A DNA stretch of 22,171 bases from DYHD01 sp964411065. GTDB lineage: Bacteria > Nitrospirota > Thermodesulfovibrionia > Thermodesulfovibrionales > Dissulfurispiraceae. The DNA lies in contig CAYPJO010000026.1 in assembly GCA_964411065.1 (NCBI GenBank), positions 1 to 22,171 on the forward strand, written 5' to 3'. Below, piece after piece: positions 1 to 6,528 of the stretch. The notes under the pieces were generated by a model. That model saw nothing but the letters and a program-made list of their open reading frames with translations, did not search any database and was not told the origin of the DNA. Both the position numbers and the translations under genes were made by a program. How positions within the stretch are numbered: position 1 is the stretch's first letter; every line of letters begins with the position of its first letter.

Positions 1-1
1 T

Positions 2-256
2 ATGGTTATGCAAAGGGGAATAAGGGCTAAGGAACTATCCTCTAATTGTTTTTCATTCATCATAGATGCCTATCATACAGATCATCAACTCTGCTTCATT
101 CATATGCAGAGGAATGTGTTTAGGAATATGTCAAAATCTGATGCAGAAGAGTTTAATGTAGTAATAGCAAAGATAAAATTAAATGGTGATTATGAAGAAG
201 CGGTCAAGGAATTTGAATCTCTTTGTAGTAGATATGAAAAGAAGTATCCAGCATAA
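2..256 (+). pseudogene. IS256/mutator-family transposase, truncated fragment
   Basis: This is an 84-residue piece of a mutator-type (IS256 family) DDE transposase. The signature is the stretch DHQLCFIHMQRNVFRNMS (about residues 27-44), matching the family's D-Q-x-C-x-x-H-x-x-RN core, followed by a helical segment ending in KKYPA. Full family members are about 400 residues, and the conserved C-terminal third (the YTTN and GGYFQS motifs) is absent from this frame. The frame enters from the left edge, so the 5' part lies outside the window. Just past the stop, another frame reads LGDNLLLYFTYY, which resembles the next family segment, so decay by frameshift is likely. A C-terminal fragment of the same transposase type lies at 17302-17427 on the other strand. 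Family assignment is firm; whether any part is expressed is unknown. Confidence 0.75.
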
Positions 257-491
257 AAATTCTTTCCTCTTTACATTGGGCGATAATCTACTTCTCTATT
301 TCACTTATTATGTTTGTTAATTCGCCATGGAAAATCATATTTCTTGATTATATTTTGTTTTAGGATACCAAATTTCCTATAATGTTCAAAGCTAAAAGGA
401 TGCAACAGTATTTAGTGAAATTTTTTTTAACCTGCTGTTAGCTGCCATTGCAGGCAAATTTTTAAAGAACTGCCCCTTTCTTTTTTTCTCA
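257..491. other. Intergenic DNA with decayed IS256 sequence
   Basis: No intact gene is seen. The first 60-80 bases look like frameshifted continuation of the IS256 transposase at 2-256. The rest is AT-rich and separates the IS remnant from the convergent cysteine-rich protein gene. No clear terminator hairpin was found. Confidence 0.4.
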
Positions 492-1385
492 CTATGCAAG
501 TCTTTTAATAAAATCAGCTAAGCATTTTGCTTTACATGCACAACACCATGGTCTAAACCACTTGCAATCGCAACATCCATCCCAGCAGGATTTAAATCTA
601 TTCCATGCGTCAATAGCCGGAGGCCCTGTGGCAACTATACAAGCTACACAGGCAGGCCAGTTCTGTGCCGAACATGGGGGAATACAGCGTGCTGCAATTT
701 CTGCCTCGGCAGTACTCACAAAGAAGTTGCCGATTTGCGCAGGAAATGAGTTGCAGAAACCTTTAATAGCCTTTGCCAACTGACCCCCATCCAATGGGGC
801 AAGAGAAGCCCCTGGGTTAGTGCCAGGTCTGAAGATGTCTGGGTGCTGCATCTCCATCTTTTTCAATCCCTCAGGAGACAAAAACTTCCTAAACTCTTCC
901 CTTTCAGCAGGCTTCATTTTTTGAAGTAGAGGCTTATCTATAACGATGATGCCATCTTTGATTTTGGCTTCAATGCCCTTTGTCTCCATCTCAATCTCTT
1001 TCACCCTTTTCTCATGAGCCTTTGATATCTCCTCAAATGCCCTCAAATTAGCAACATTACCTTCTTTTCCATGTGTTTTGCCAGCTTTCTCAGCGTCTCT
1101 TAATGCCTCATCATAAGCAGCCTTCATAGCTTCTGCGTATTCATACATGAGTCTCACAGCTTTTTCTAAATCATCAGAATCTCTCTGGGTAACAAGTTTC
1201 TGCCTGTCTATCTTATCGAAAAGTTGAACCATTGGTCTTAATATTTGCTCAGCCCTATCGAGGCGCCCTTTAAAAGCTGGGGAAACCTGATCAATCTTAC
1301 CCATTTCCTTAGGCTGAGCAAAGACTATAACACCAGTTAACAAAAAGCTTACTACAATCAATAGATAGATAAGTTTTCTACCCAT
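492..1385 (-). CDS. Exported helical protein with cysteine-rich C-terminus, function unknown
   Basis: This 297-residue protein is not recognised. It starts with a classical signal peptide: positively charged MGRK, a hydrophobic core (about residues 5-21), then an alanine-containing site near FAQ, so export is expected. Residues about 25-170 are rich in K, E, D and R and look helical or coiled-coil. The last 65 residues are strikingly different: 12 cysteines in pairs and short spacings (CxxxC, CxxC, CC, CxC), with tryptophan and proline between them. This suggests a disulfide-knotted or metal-binding tail. A strong Shine-Dalgarno sequence (AGGAGG) precedes the ATG at 1385. The gene stands alone between IS remnants, and its upstream leader has two hairpins (1476-1540). 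The position and unusual composition would fit an accessory or horizontally acquired gene, but this is inference. Confidence 0.8.
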   Translation of the reverse strand: MGRKLIYLLIVVSFLLTGVIVFAQPKEMGKIDQVSPAFKGRLDRAEQILRPMVQLFDKIDRQKLVTQRDSDDLEKAVRLMYEYAEAMKAAYDEALRDAEKAGKTHGKEGNVANLRAFEEISKAHEKRVKEIEMETKGIEAKIKDGIIVIDKPLLQKMKPAEREEFRKFLSPEGLKKMEMQHPDIFRPGTNPGASLAPLDGGQLAKAIKGFCNSFPAQIGNFFVSTAEAEIAARCIPPCSAQNWPACVACIVATGPPAIDAWNRFKSCWDGCCDCKWFRPWCCACKAKCLADFIKRLA

Positions 1386-1745
1386 CCTTTCCTCCTTTTA
1401 ATAAATTAAGAGATAAGAGAAAGGGTTTTTTGTTCTTCTTAATTACCTGCTTGCAATGAACAACTAACTCACTATAGGCAAAATATTGCCTTTTCTTTAC
1501 TAGGATGTATAGAAAACTATGCGGATATACATCCCCTAGTTATTCACCTCCTTTCAAGTGATAATCTAGTCTAAAAGTTTCTCTCTCCTCACTACCAATT
1601 TACTAAAGGGTGTTACATAAAATCATTTCTACACATATTGGAACTAAGATAAAATTATGTTTCTTTTATAGCTTTATAGCTATGAAAAATAACATCACAG
1701 ATGATTATAAATACAACATACCGAATTGCCTTATCAAAAATCTAA
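1386..1745. other. Intergenic region: leader of the cysteine-rich protein gene plus IS left-end DNA
   Basis: The left part (to about 1555) is the minus-strand leader of the gene at 492-1385 and holds two hairpins. The right part is AT-rich. It ends in an imperfect direct repeat (1726-1788) that overlaps the start of the decayed transposase at 1746. Confidence 0.5.
1476..1540 (-). promoter_or_regulatory. Structured leader: two hairpins and a possible 10-codon leader ORF
   Basis: Upstream of the exported cysteine-rich protein gene, the minus strand can fold a long hairpin at 1499-1540 (arms ACTAGGATGTATA and TATACATCCCCTAGT on the plus strand, about 13 pairs with a two-base bulge). A second, tighter one lies at 1476-1491 (AGGCAA, four-base loop, TTGCCT). 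A perfect Shine-Dalgarno sequence (AAAGGAGGTG, 1545-1554) precedes the long hairpin although no long gene follows it. A 10-codon ORF, MYIRIVFYTS then TAG (1500-1532), spans the hairpin, 14 nt after the AGGAGG core. An attenuator or translational switch is possible; no known riboswitch class was recognised. Confidence 0.4.
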
Positions 1746-1788
1746 ATGAAAATTAATCGTTGCCTTAATAAGAAATCTAAACGAAAAT
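1726..1788 (+). repeat. Imperfect direct repeat at the left end of the decayed transposon
   Basis: Two copies of a 28-29 base unit lie 34 bases apart (1726-1753 and 1760-1788). Each starts TTGCCTTA, continues with AATCTAA and ends GAAAAT. The second copy runs into the start of the transposase frame. Repeats like this at an element end are often transposase-binding sites; that role is inferred from position only. Confidence 0.5.
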
Positions 1789-2583
1789 ATAAGCCTCTAA
1801 GAGAAAACACTTATAAAGGCTTAACAAATGGGGTTAAGAATGAAAGAAAGAAAAGCAGTAACCCTAGAGATTTCAAAAGGTACAAAAGAGCAACAAAAAA
1901 ACAGAAAGGTATTATAATTGATGAAATTACAACATTGACTGGATATAATCGCACATATGCATCTTATCTACTAAACAGATATGATAGAGTTATTAGAGTG
2001 AGTCTTTAAGGCAATAGATAAAATGAGAAGATATCTTCCTCTCCCATTTACTTGGCATTGACTTTAAACAAGGGAGCAGAATTTGTAAATCGTCATCTTT
2101 ATAGATACCGTCTTTCAAATAAGATAACCTTTACAAGAGCAAGGAAGTATCTTAAAAATGACAACTGCTATGTGGAGCAAAAGAACTATTCTGTAATAAG
2201 ACAATACGTAAGTTGTTTCAGATATGACAGAAAGAAGAACTTCATGTTTTAAGAGGTCTTTACGAGCATTTAAAACTATATATAAACTTCTTTCAGCCTG
2301 TAATGAAACAGGTATCAAAGACAAGGATTAGAAGTAGGGTTATTAAAAGATACGATATACCCAAGTCTCCTTACTAGAGGATTTTAGAATCTAATGATGT
2401 AAGTGATGCAATTAAAGAGGAACCCTGGGCAATATAAAAAGCTGAACCCAGCAGAACTTCATAGACAAATTGTGAATCTTCAAAATAAACTTATTGAGAT
2501 GGTAACAATGAAAAAAAGAAGTAAGAAGGACTTTAAAACAAACTCCTATAGAAAGAGTAATTCATGCTATGCTTATATTTAGA
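1746..2583 (+). pseudogene. Decayed DDE/rve-type transposase with internal deletion
   Basis: Pieces of one transposase lie in order but in several frames. The first piece (1746-2009) has a basic N-terminus and the helix-turn-helix core of this family, RYKRATKKQKGIIIDEIT then LTGYNRTYASYLLN. The next bases read IDKMRRYLPLPFTWH, a stop, then GID, followed after a frameshift by GAEFVNRHLYRYR and NDNCYVEQKN (2052-2252). These match the family's GIDxDNGSEFIN and VEQKN motifs. Further pieces read LRGLYEHLKLYINFFQPVMKQ, KRYDIPKSPY and, after another shift, LNPAELHRQIVNLQNKLIEM. The region carrying the first catalytic Asp is deleted, the second Asp is replaced (FKQG for the expected SDNG), and only the Glu of VEQKN remains. 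The element is dead. It ends a few bases from recO. Confidence 0.8.
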
Positions 2584-2587
2584 TTTT

Positions 2588-3370
2588 TTATGTGAGGCAA
2601 TAAGTAGCAAGATGGTTTTTTGGATCAGTAGGTGTTTTACAGGAAACCAATTTTAACCCAAAGATATGAGCTATATGTGAGTTTATTAAATCTGCAAGTT
2701 CTCTGACAAGGTTTTCGGGAGCCTTTACTCTTTTTATCAAATTGCAGTCCCATTTTAAAAGACTTCTAAAGAAGTTAAGGCTACCGTTGCTTAAAATTAA
2801 CACTTGCTCTTGAAGATTATTTAAACAGCTATTACAGATTATCGAGCTATCCTGGACTGAAAAGCTCCTGCCATTGCAATCTCCTTTTACTCTATTACCG
2901 CATTTTCCACAAACATCTATATTGGGTAATAAGCCTGAAATCTCAAGAAACTTTATTTTATAAATAAGATTGTAGAGGTCGAAGTTATGTTTTTCTTCAA
3001 GCCTCGATAAAGTGGTTAGAAGAAGAGTAAAGATTTCACTATTCGGCTCCTTTTCTGGTAAAAAGGTAATACATAATTCAAGCATATCATTTATCTTCAT
3101 AAAAGATAAAAAATCCTCTCTTAAGGATTGAAAATTTTTTATAATGTCCGATTGGATTAAACGCGGTAAAGGTGTATTCTCTTTTCCAAAAAAGGCGATA
3201 TTTGAATAGGTAAGAGGTTCCAAACTACTGCCGAATCTTGACTTAATCTTTTTCGGACTCTTTGCAAATAGCTTTAAAACTCCGTATTCTTTTGTTAAAT
3301 AAGTAACTATTAGATCAGCTTCTGCAAAGGAAACATTTTTTAATACAATAGCTTCCGTTTTTCTTATCAT
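2588..3370 (-). CDS. recO: DNA repair protein RecO
   Basis: RecO loads RecA onto SSB-coated single-stranded DNA in the RecFOR recombination pathway. The 260-residue product has the family's N-terminal OB-fold start (TEAIVLKNVSFAEADLIVTYLT...GVLKLFAKSPKK), a helical middle, and a zinc finger formed by CGKC (about residues 154-157) and CNSC (about 179-182). Length is normal. The frame also offers a TTG one codon upstream at 3373; I chose the ATG at 3370, and neither has a clear Shine-Dalgarno sequence, so translation may be coupled to the upstream nuclease-like gene, whose stop is 17 bases away. It is the last gene of the era operon. The decayed transposase begins only a few bases beyond its stop, so an insertion has taken the place of the original downstream DNA. 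Confidence 0.93.
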   Translation of the reverse strand: MIRKTEAIVLKNVSFAEADLIVTYLTKEYGVLKLFAKSPKKIKSRFGSSLEPLTYSNIAFFGKENTPLPRLIQSDIIKNFQSLREDFLSFMKINDMLELCITFLPEKEPNSEIFTLLLTTLSRLEEKHNFDLYNLIYKIKFLEISGLLPNIDVCGKCGNRVKGDCNGRSFSVQDSSIICNSCLNNLQEQVLILSNGSLNFFRSLLKWDCNLIKRVKAPENLVRELADLINSHIAHIFGLKLVSCKTPTDPKNHLATYCLT

Positions 3371-3387
3371 CAAAGAGCTTTACAAAA

Positions 3388-3840
3388 CTACATTACGTTG
3401 CCAAAGTCTTCAGGTTTTAAATTTTTTAACCACTCCTCAAGTTCATCTCCCTTTCTAGCCTCCAAAACATCTTCATTAACAAAAATGGGTACATGTACTC
3501 TAACAGCAATAGCTACAGCGTCAGAAGGTCTGGAGTCTATTTCTATTTCGCCATTTTGATCAATCCCATGAATTACAGCATAATAAGTGTTGTCGATTAT
3601 TTGGGTTATTACAATCCTTGTAATTTTCACATTGAGTTTTTCAAAGATATTTTTTATAAGGTCGTGTGTAAGTGGACGAGGTGTGACGACTCTGCCTAAG
3701 GCAAGAGCTATTGAGTCTGCTTCAGGTTTGCCAATCCATATAGGTAGCGTTGCATCTCCATCAACTTGCTGGAGAAGCAAGATATACATACCACTTCTTG
3801 GATCAAATAAAAGTCCTTCTACTTTCATGTGTATTAACAT
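3388..3840 (-). CDS. Bifunctional nuclease family protein (BFN, DUF151)
   Basis: This 150-residue cytoplasmic protein belongs to the DUF151/bifunctional nuclease family. Diagnostic stretches are LLLQQVDGDATLPIWIGKPEADSIA near residues 22-46, RPLTHDL, and the strongly conserved IDSRPSDAVAIAVRV near residues 102-114, followed by a C-terminal helix with several Glu. A family member in plants has reported DNase/RNase activity, but the role in bacteria is poorly defined, so the exact substrate here is unknown. The start codon lies one base after the era stop codon, and recO starts 17 bases after its own stop, so the three genes look like one transcript. An in-frame ATG also occurs at codon 5; the first is preferred because translation is likely coupled to era. 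Confidence 0.9.
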   Translation of the reverse strand: MLIHMKVEGLLFDPRSGMYILLLQQVDGDATLPIWIGKPEADSIALALGRVVTPRPLTHDLIKNIFEKLNVKITRIVITQIIDNTYYAVIHGIDQNGEIEIDSRPSDAVAIAVRVHVPIFVNEDVLEARKGDELEEWLKNLKPEDFGNVM

Positions 3841-3841
3841 T

Positions 3842-4732
3842 TTATTTAAACCCCAACCTTTTCAACATCTTTTCATTACTACGCCAATCCTTTTTAAGTT
3901 TAACCCATAGTTCTAAAAAAACTTTTGCGTCAAGAAGTTTTTCAATCTCCATTCTTGCTTTTGTGCCAATTGCCTTTAATCTTTCACCATCTTTACCTAT
4001 TATAATACCTTTTTGACCCTCTCTTTCAACATAAATATTTGTTTTAATAAAAATAGTGCCATCTTCTCTCTCTTGCCAATCTGTTACCTCGGTAGCAACA
4101 GAATATGGCACCTCTTCTTCCGTAATTTGCATAATTTTTTCTCTTACAATCTCTGATACCATGAATCTCTCTAATTGATCGGTGACAAGGTCATCAGGAT
4201 AATATTTTGGCCCTTCAGGAAGATATTTAATTATAGTCTCTATTAAAATATCTATACCATCACCTTTAAGGGCAGAGATTGGTATGGTTTCACTAAAGGG
4301 AAAGAGAGAATTGAATCTTTCAATGAGGGGAAGTAACTCAGGTTTTTTTATAGTATCAATTTTATTGATAATTAGAAAAATGGGCTTTTGCAGGTTTATA
4401 ACTTTTTCCATGATAAAAATATCATTTTTTGAAGGTTCAGAGGGTTCAACTAAAAAGAGTATGATATCGACTTCCTTAACAGCCTCCTTGGCATCTTTCA
4501 ACATTAGTTGACCAAGCATATGTTTTGGTCTATGAATGCCAGGGGTGTCAATAAATATTATTTGGGCATTTGCTGTTGTTTTTATACCGAGGATTTTATT
4601 TCTTGTTGTTTGTGGTTTAGGTGTAACGATAGATATTTTTTGTCCTAAGAGGGTATTAAGAAGGGTTGATTTCCCAACGTTAGGCTTACCGCTTATTGAG
4701 ACATATCCAGATTTAAATTTGTCAGAATTCAT
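3842..4732 (-). CDS. era: GTPase Era
   Basis: Era is an essential GTPase that binds the 3' end of 16S rRNA during 30S subunit assembly. All GTPase motifs are present: the P-loop GKPNVGKST, the switch region with PQTTRN, DTPGIH, and the guanine-specificity motif NKID. A C-terminal KH domain includes the GIIIGKDGERLKAIG loop. I chose the ATG at 4732 (296 residues), because Era proteins normally start 6-10 residues before the P-loop strand. A GTG at 4792 would add 20 residues but has no ribosome-binding site and no family support. Era is first in the minus-strand operon with the BFN-family gene and recO. Confidence 0.95.
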   Translation of the reverse strand: MNSDKFKSGYVSISGKPNVGKSTLLNTLLGQKISIVTPKPQTTRNKILGIKTTANAQIIFIDTPGIHRPKHMLGQLMLKDAKEAVKEVDIILFLVEPSEPSKNDIFIMEKVINLQKPIFLIINKIDTIKKPELLPLIERFNSLFPFSETIPISALKGDGIDILIETIIKYLPEGPKYYPDDLVTDQLERFMVSEIVREKIMQITEEEVPYSVATEVTDWQEREDGTIFIKTNIYVEREGQKGIIIGKDGERLKAIGTKARMEIEKLLDAKVFLELWVKLKKDWRSNEKMLKRLGFK

Positions 4733-5069
4733 TATTTGTATTTTAACTTTTCCATTTAGCGATCGCAATATCACCCTTTCATGATTAGCCACAGACTTAT
4801 AGCTTTAAGGATAAAATCTATATGCATTATCAGCGTTGTCTATGAAATATAAGCAATAAATTTTAAAAGTGTTCAATAGTGCTTTTGTATAAGGGGAAAT
4901 TTCTGGGCTTAAATTTCTCTAAAGAGGAAAGATATTTAAAAGCATAAGAGTCGGATTGAAGATATTTTGGCAAGTTTTTAAGCTATTAAAACAGGTGATT
5001 TTAATAACCTTTTATTTATTTTTATGCAAAAGCCATAGCCCGATTCAGATATTGTATAGTCATTTTATT
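4733..5069. other. Intergenic region between glnB and era
   Basis: This stretch holds the era leader and the end of the glnB transcript. It contains an inverted repeat at 4984-5006 (8-base arms TATTAAAA/TTTTAATA, 7-base loop) downstream of glnB, without a following T-run on the minus strand, so it is at best a weak terminator. A possible era promoter is noted separately. No RNA gene or ORF was seen. Confidence 0.4.
4847..4876 (-). promoter_or_regulatory. Possible promoter of the era operon
   Basis: Reading the minus strand, TTGAAC (4871-4876) is followed after 18 bases by TTATAT (4847-4852), placing a start about 110 bases before the era ATG. The match is modest and the region is AT-rich, so chance is possible. 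Confidence 0.3.
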
Positions 5070-5411
5070 TTAATTTAAAGCATCATTTCCTCGCTGTCCT
5101 GTTCTAATTCTAATAAGTTCTTCAATATTAGATACAAAGATTTTGCCATCACCTATCTTGCCTGTTCGCGCAGCATTCATTATTACTTCAATAATATCTT
5201 CTACTCGGTCATCGGGCACAATTATGTCTATCTTTATTTTAGGTATAAAATCTACAATATATTCTGCTCCTCTGTATAGTTCTGCATGACCTTTTTGTCT
5301 ACCAAATCCCTTTACTTCTGTTACAGTCATACCTTGTATGCCAATTTTATTGAGGGCATCTTTAACCTCATCGAGTTTAAAAGGCTTAATAATAGCCTCA
5401 ATCCTTTTCAT
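5070..5411 (-). CDS. glnB: Nitrogen regulatory protein P-II (GlnB/GlnK)
   Basis: P-II proteins are trimeric sensors of ATP/ADP and 2-oxoglutarate that bind and control nitrogen-metabolism partners. The 113-residue product has normal length. It starts with MKRIEAIIKPFKLDEVKDAL, carries Gln39 (2-oxoglutarate-Mg-ATP site) in GRQKGH, a T-loop ELYRGAEYIVDF with Tyr51, the classical uridylylation position, and the B-loop TGKIGDGKIFV (residues 83-93). Its ATG overlaps the TGA of the upstream NrpR-like gene in the ATGA arrangement, so the two are translationally coupled. No amtB lies beside it, so it cannot be called GlnK from context. The coupling suggests a functional partnership with the repressor or a shared signal, which is inferred. 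Confidence 0.95.
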   Translation of the reverse strand: MKRIEAIIKPFKLDEVKDALNKIGIQGMTVTEVKGFGRQKGHAELYRGAEYIVDFIPKIKIDIIVPDDRVEDIIEVIMNAARTGKIGDGKIFVSNIEELIRIRTGQRGNDALN

Positions 5412-6394
5412 AGTTTTTCTCCTTCTATTTCTTTAAATCTCGTTAGTTTTGAATATTCAAATAAAGTGGACATTGCCTTGCTCTCCGTAGGGATATTTGC
5501 TTCGTGGATAGCCGCAATTGGGTTAAGACCACCCACTATAACAATACCTGCTTTATCTATACCTACATCAATTTCCAGCAAAGGCTTATTAGGGCTTCCT
5601 ATCAACAATATTCCTTTTATACCTTTCTGTGACATCTTTTTAGCAAGGTTTCTTGCTTCCTCTACACAGATAGCTGGTATCTCTCTAAAACTCGCAAGAA
5701 TCAACCCTGAACGTTTTTTTACAACGCCATTTACATTAGTCATCTTACTGCTTATGAATATTTCAAGAGGGTCTAAAGAGGAGCCCTCGTAACTAATTAG
5801 CGAAATAAAACGTTTTGGCTTACTATTTTCAATTTCCAATACGCCACCAAATCTTGATGTAACTGGGATACCAGCTTTTAGAAAAATCCCGTTGATTGTA
5901 ACACTGCAGACAGTACCTATCCCTATCATACCCTTTGGAACTACAAGGTCTCCGATTGATTCGTTCTCTTTTGCTAAGATCAATTTATCGCTCATTATAA
6001 AAGGAGAGGCAAAGACAGGCTTCATAATCTTTATCGCCTCTTTTAATTTTTCTGCAGGGAAAAAGGATACATTGAGAATTATATTCCCTTCCAAAGTATC
6101 TAAATTAAGATTCGTCTGGTAAGAGAGGGCTTCAATTTTGCTAATTACAAAACCTATCTTTGAGGATACCAAGGAATGTTTTAATTCATCTTTTCCTTTT
6201 TGAGTAATTTTTCTCCCTTCTCTGCCACATATCTCTGTATAACCCCTTTCATCCAATATCCTCAAATGATAACGAACAGTCCTTTCACTGAGATCTACAC
6301 CGTAAAACTTTAACTCCTTTGAGATTTCTTTTGACCCCATTATACTATTGTGCTTATCGAGAACTTTTAAGATCGAGAGCATTGTTTTATTCAT
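5408..6394 (-). CDS. nrpR: NrpR-type transcriptional regulator (winged helix + DUF128/NRD)
   Basis: The 328-residue protein resembles NrpR, the 2-oxoglutarate-responsive repressor of nitrogen-fixation and glutamine-synthetase genes known from methanogenic archaea. An N-terminal winged helix (residues 5-70; DLSERTVRYHLRILDERGYTEICGREG is the recognition part) is followed by a single nitrogen-regulatory domain. That domain contains VPKGMIGIGTVCSVTINGIFLKAGIPVTSRFGG-type sequence near residues 153-186 and the SYEGSSLDPLEIFISSKMT region near 200-219. The one-domain layout is the shorter of the known NrpR layouts. A weak ribosome-binding site (AAGGA) lies 15 bases before the ATG. A 36-base perfect palindrome lies 45 bases upstream and is a candidate autoregulatory operator. 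The gene overlaps glnB by four bases and follows a glutamate synthase paralogue. Family assignment is good; effector and targets are inferred. Confidence 0.88.
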   Translation of the reverse strand: MNKTMLSILKVLDKHNSIMGSKEISKELKFYGVDLSERTVRYHLRILDERGYTEICGREGRKITQKGKDELKHSLVSSKIGFVISKIEALSYQTNLNLDTLEGNIILNVSFFPAEKLKEAIKIMKPVFASPFIMSDKLILAKENESIGDLVVPKGMIGIGTVCSVTINGIFLKAGIPVTSRFGGVLEIENSKPKRFISLISYEGSSLDPLEIFISSKMTNVNGVVKKRSGLILASFREIPAICVEEARNLAKKMSQKGIKGILLIGSPNKPLLEIDVGIDKAGIVIVGGLNPIAAIHEANIPTESKAMSTLFEYSKLTRFKEIEGEKL

Positions 6395-6438
6395 GATTTT
6401 GGTATCCTTATATGTTCAGGAATAGCGAGGAAATGTCT

Positions 6439-6474
6439 TTTATTATAGAGGGTTTTAAAACCCTCTATAATAAA
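6439..6474. promoter_or_regulatory. 36-base perfect palindrome upstream of nrpR
   Basis: The 18-base arm reads tttattatagagggtttt and is followed with no spacer by its exact reverse complement. It sits between the stop of the glutamate synthase paralogue (6529) and the nrpR start (6394), both on the minus strand. No T-run follows it on that strand, so a plain intrinsic terminator is less likely than an operator, though in RNA it would form a strong hairpin. It could bind NrpR itself. Confidence 0.6.
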
Positions 6475-6528
6475 TCTATCATAAATAGAAACAGCATTAT
6501 AAATTTTTTCAAAAAGTTCTTTAAAACT

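Noticed and set aside
562..783. Plus-strand ORF of 73 codons
   Set aside because: It lies wholly inside the minus-strand cysteine-rich gene, which has a signal peptide and a strong ribosome-binding site.
4759..4766. GCGATCGC octamer
   Set aside because: A single occurrence inside the region upstream of era; such octamers are meaningful only when repeated.
4984..5006. Terminator downstream of glnB
   Set aside because: An 8-base AT-only stem with no T-run after it; too weak to call.
6439..6474. Simple intrinsic terminator of the gene at 6529-8115
   Set aside because: No T-run follows the palindrome on the minus strand. A terminator role is not excluded, but an operator reading is at least as good.
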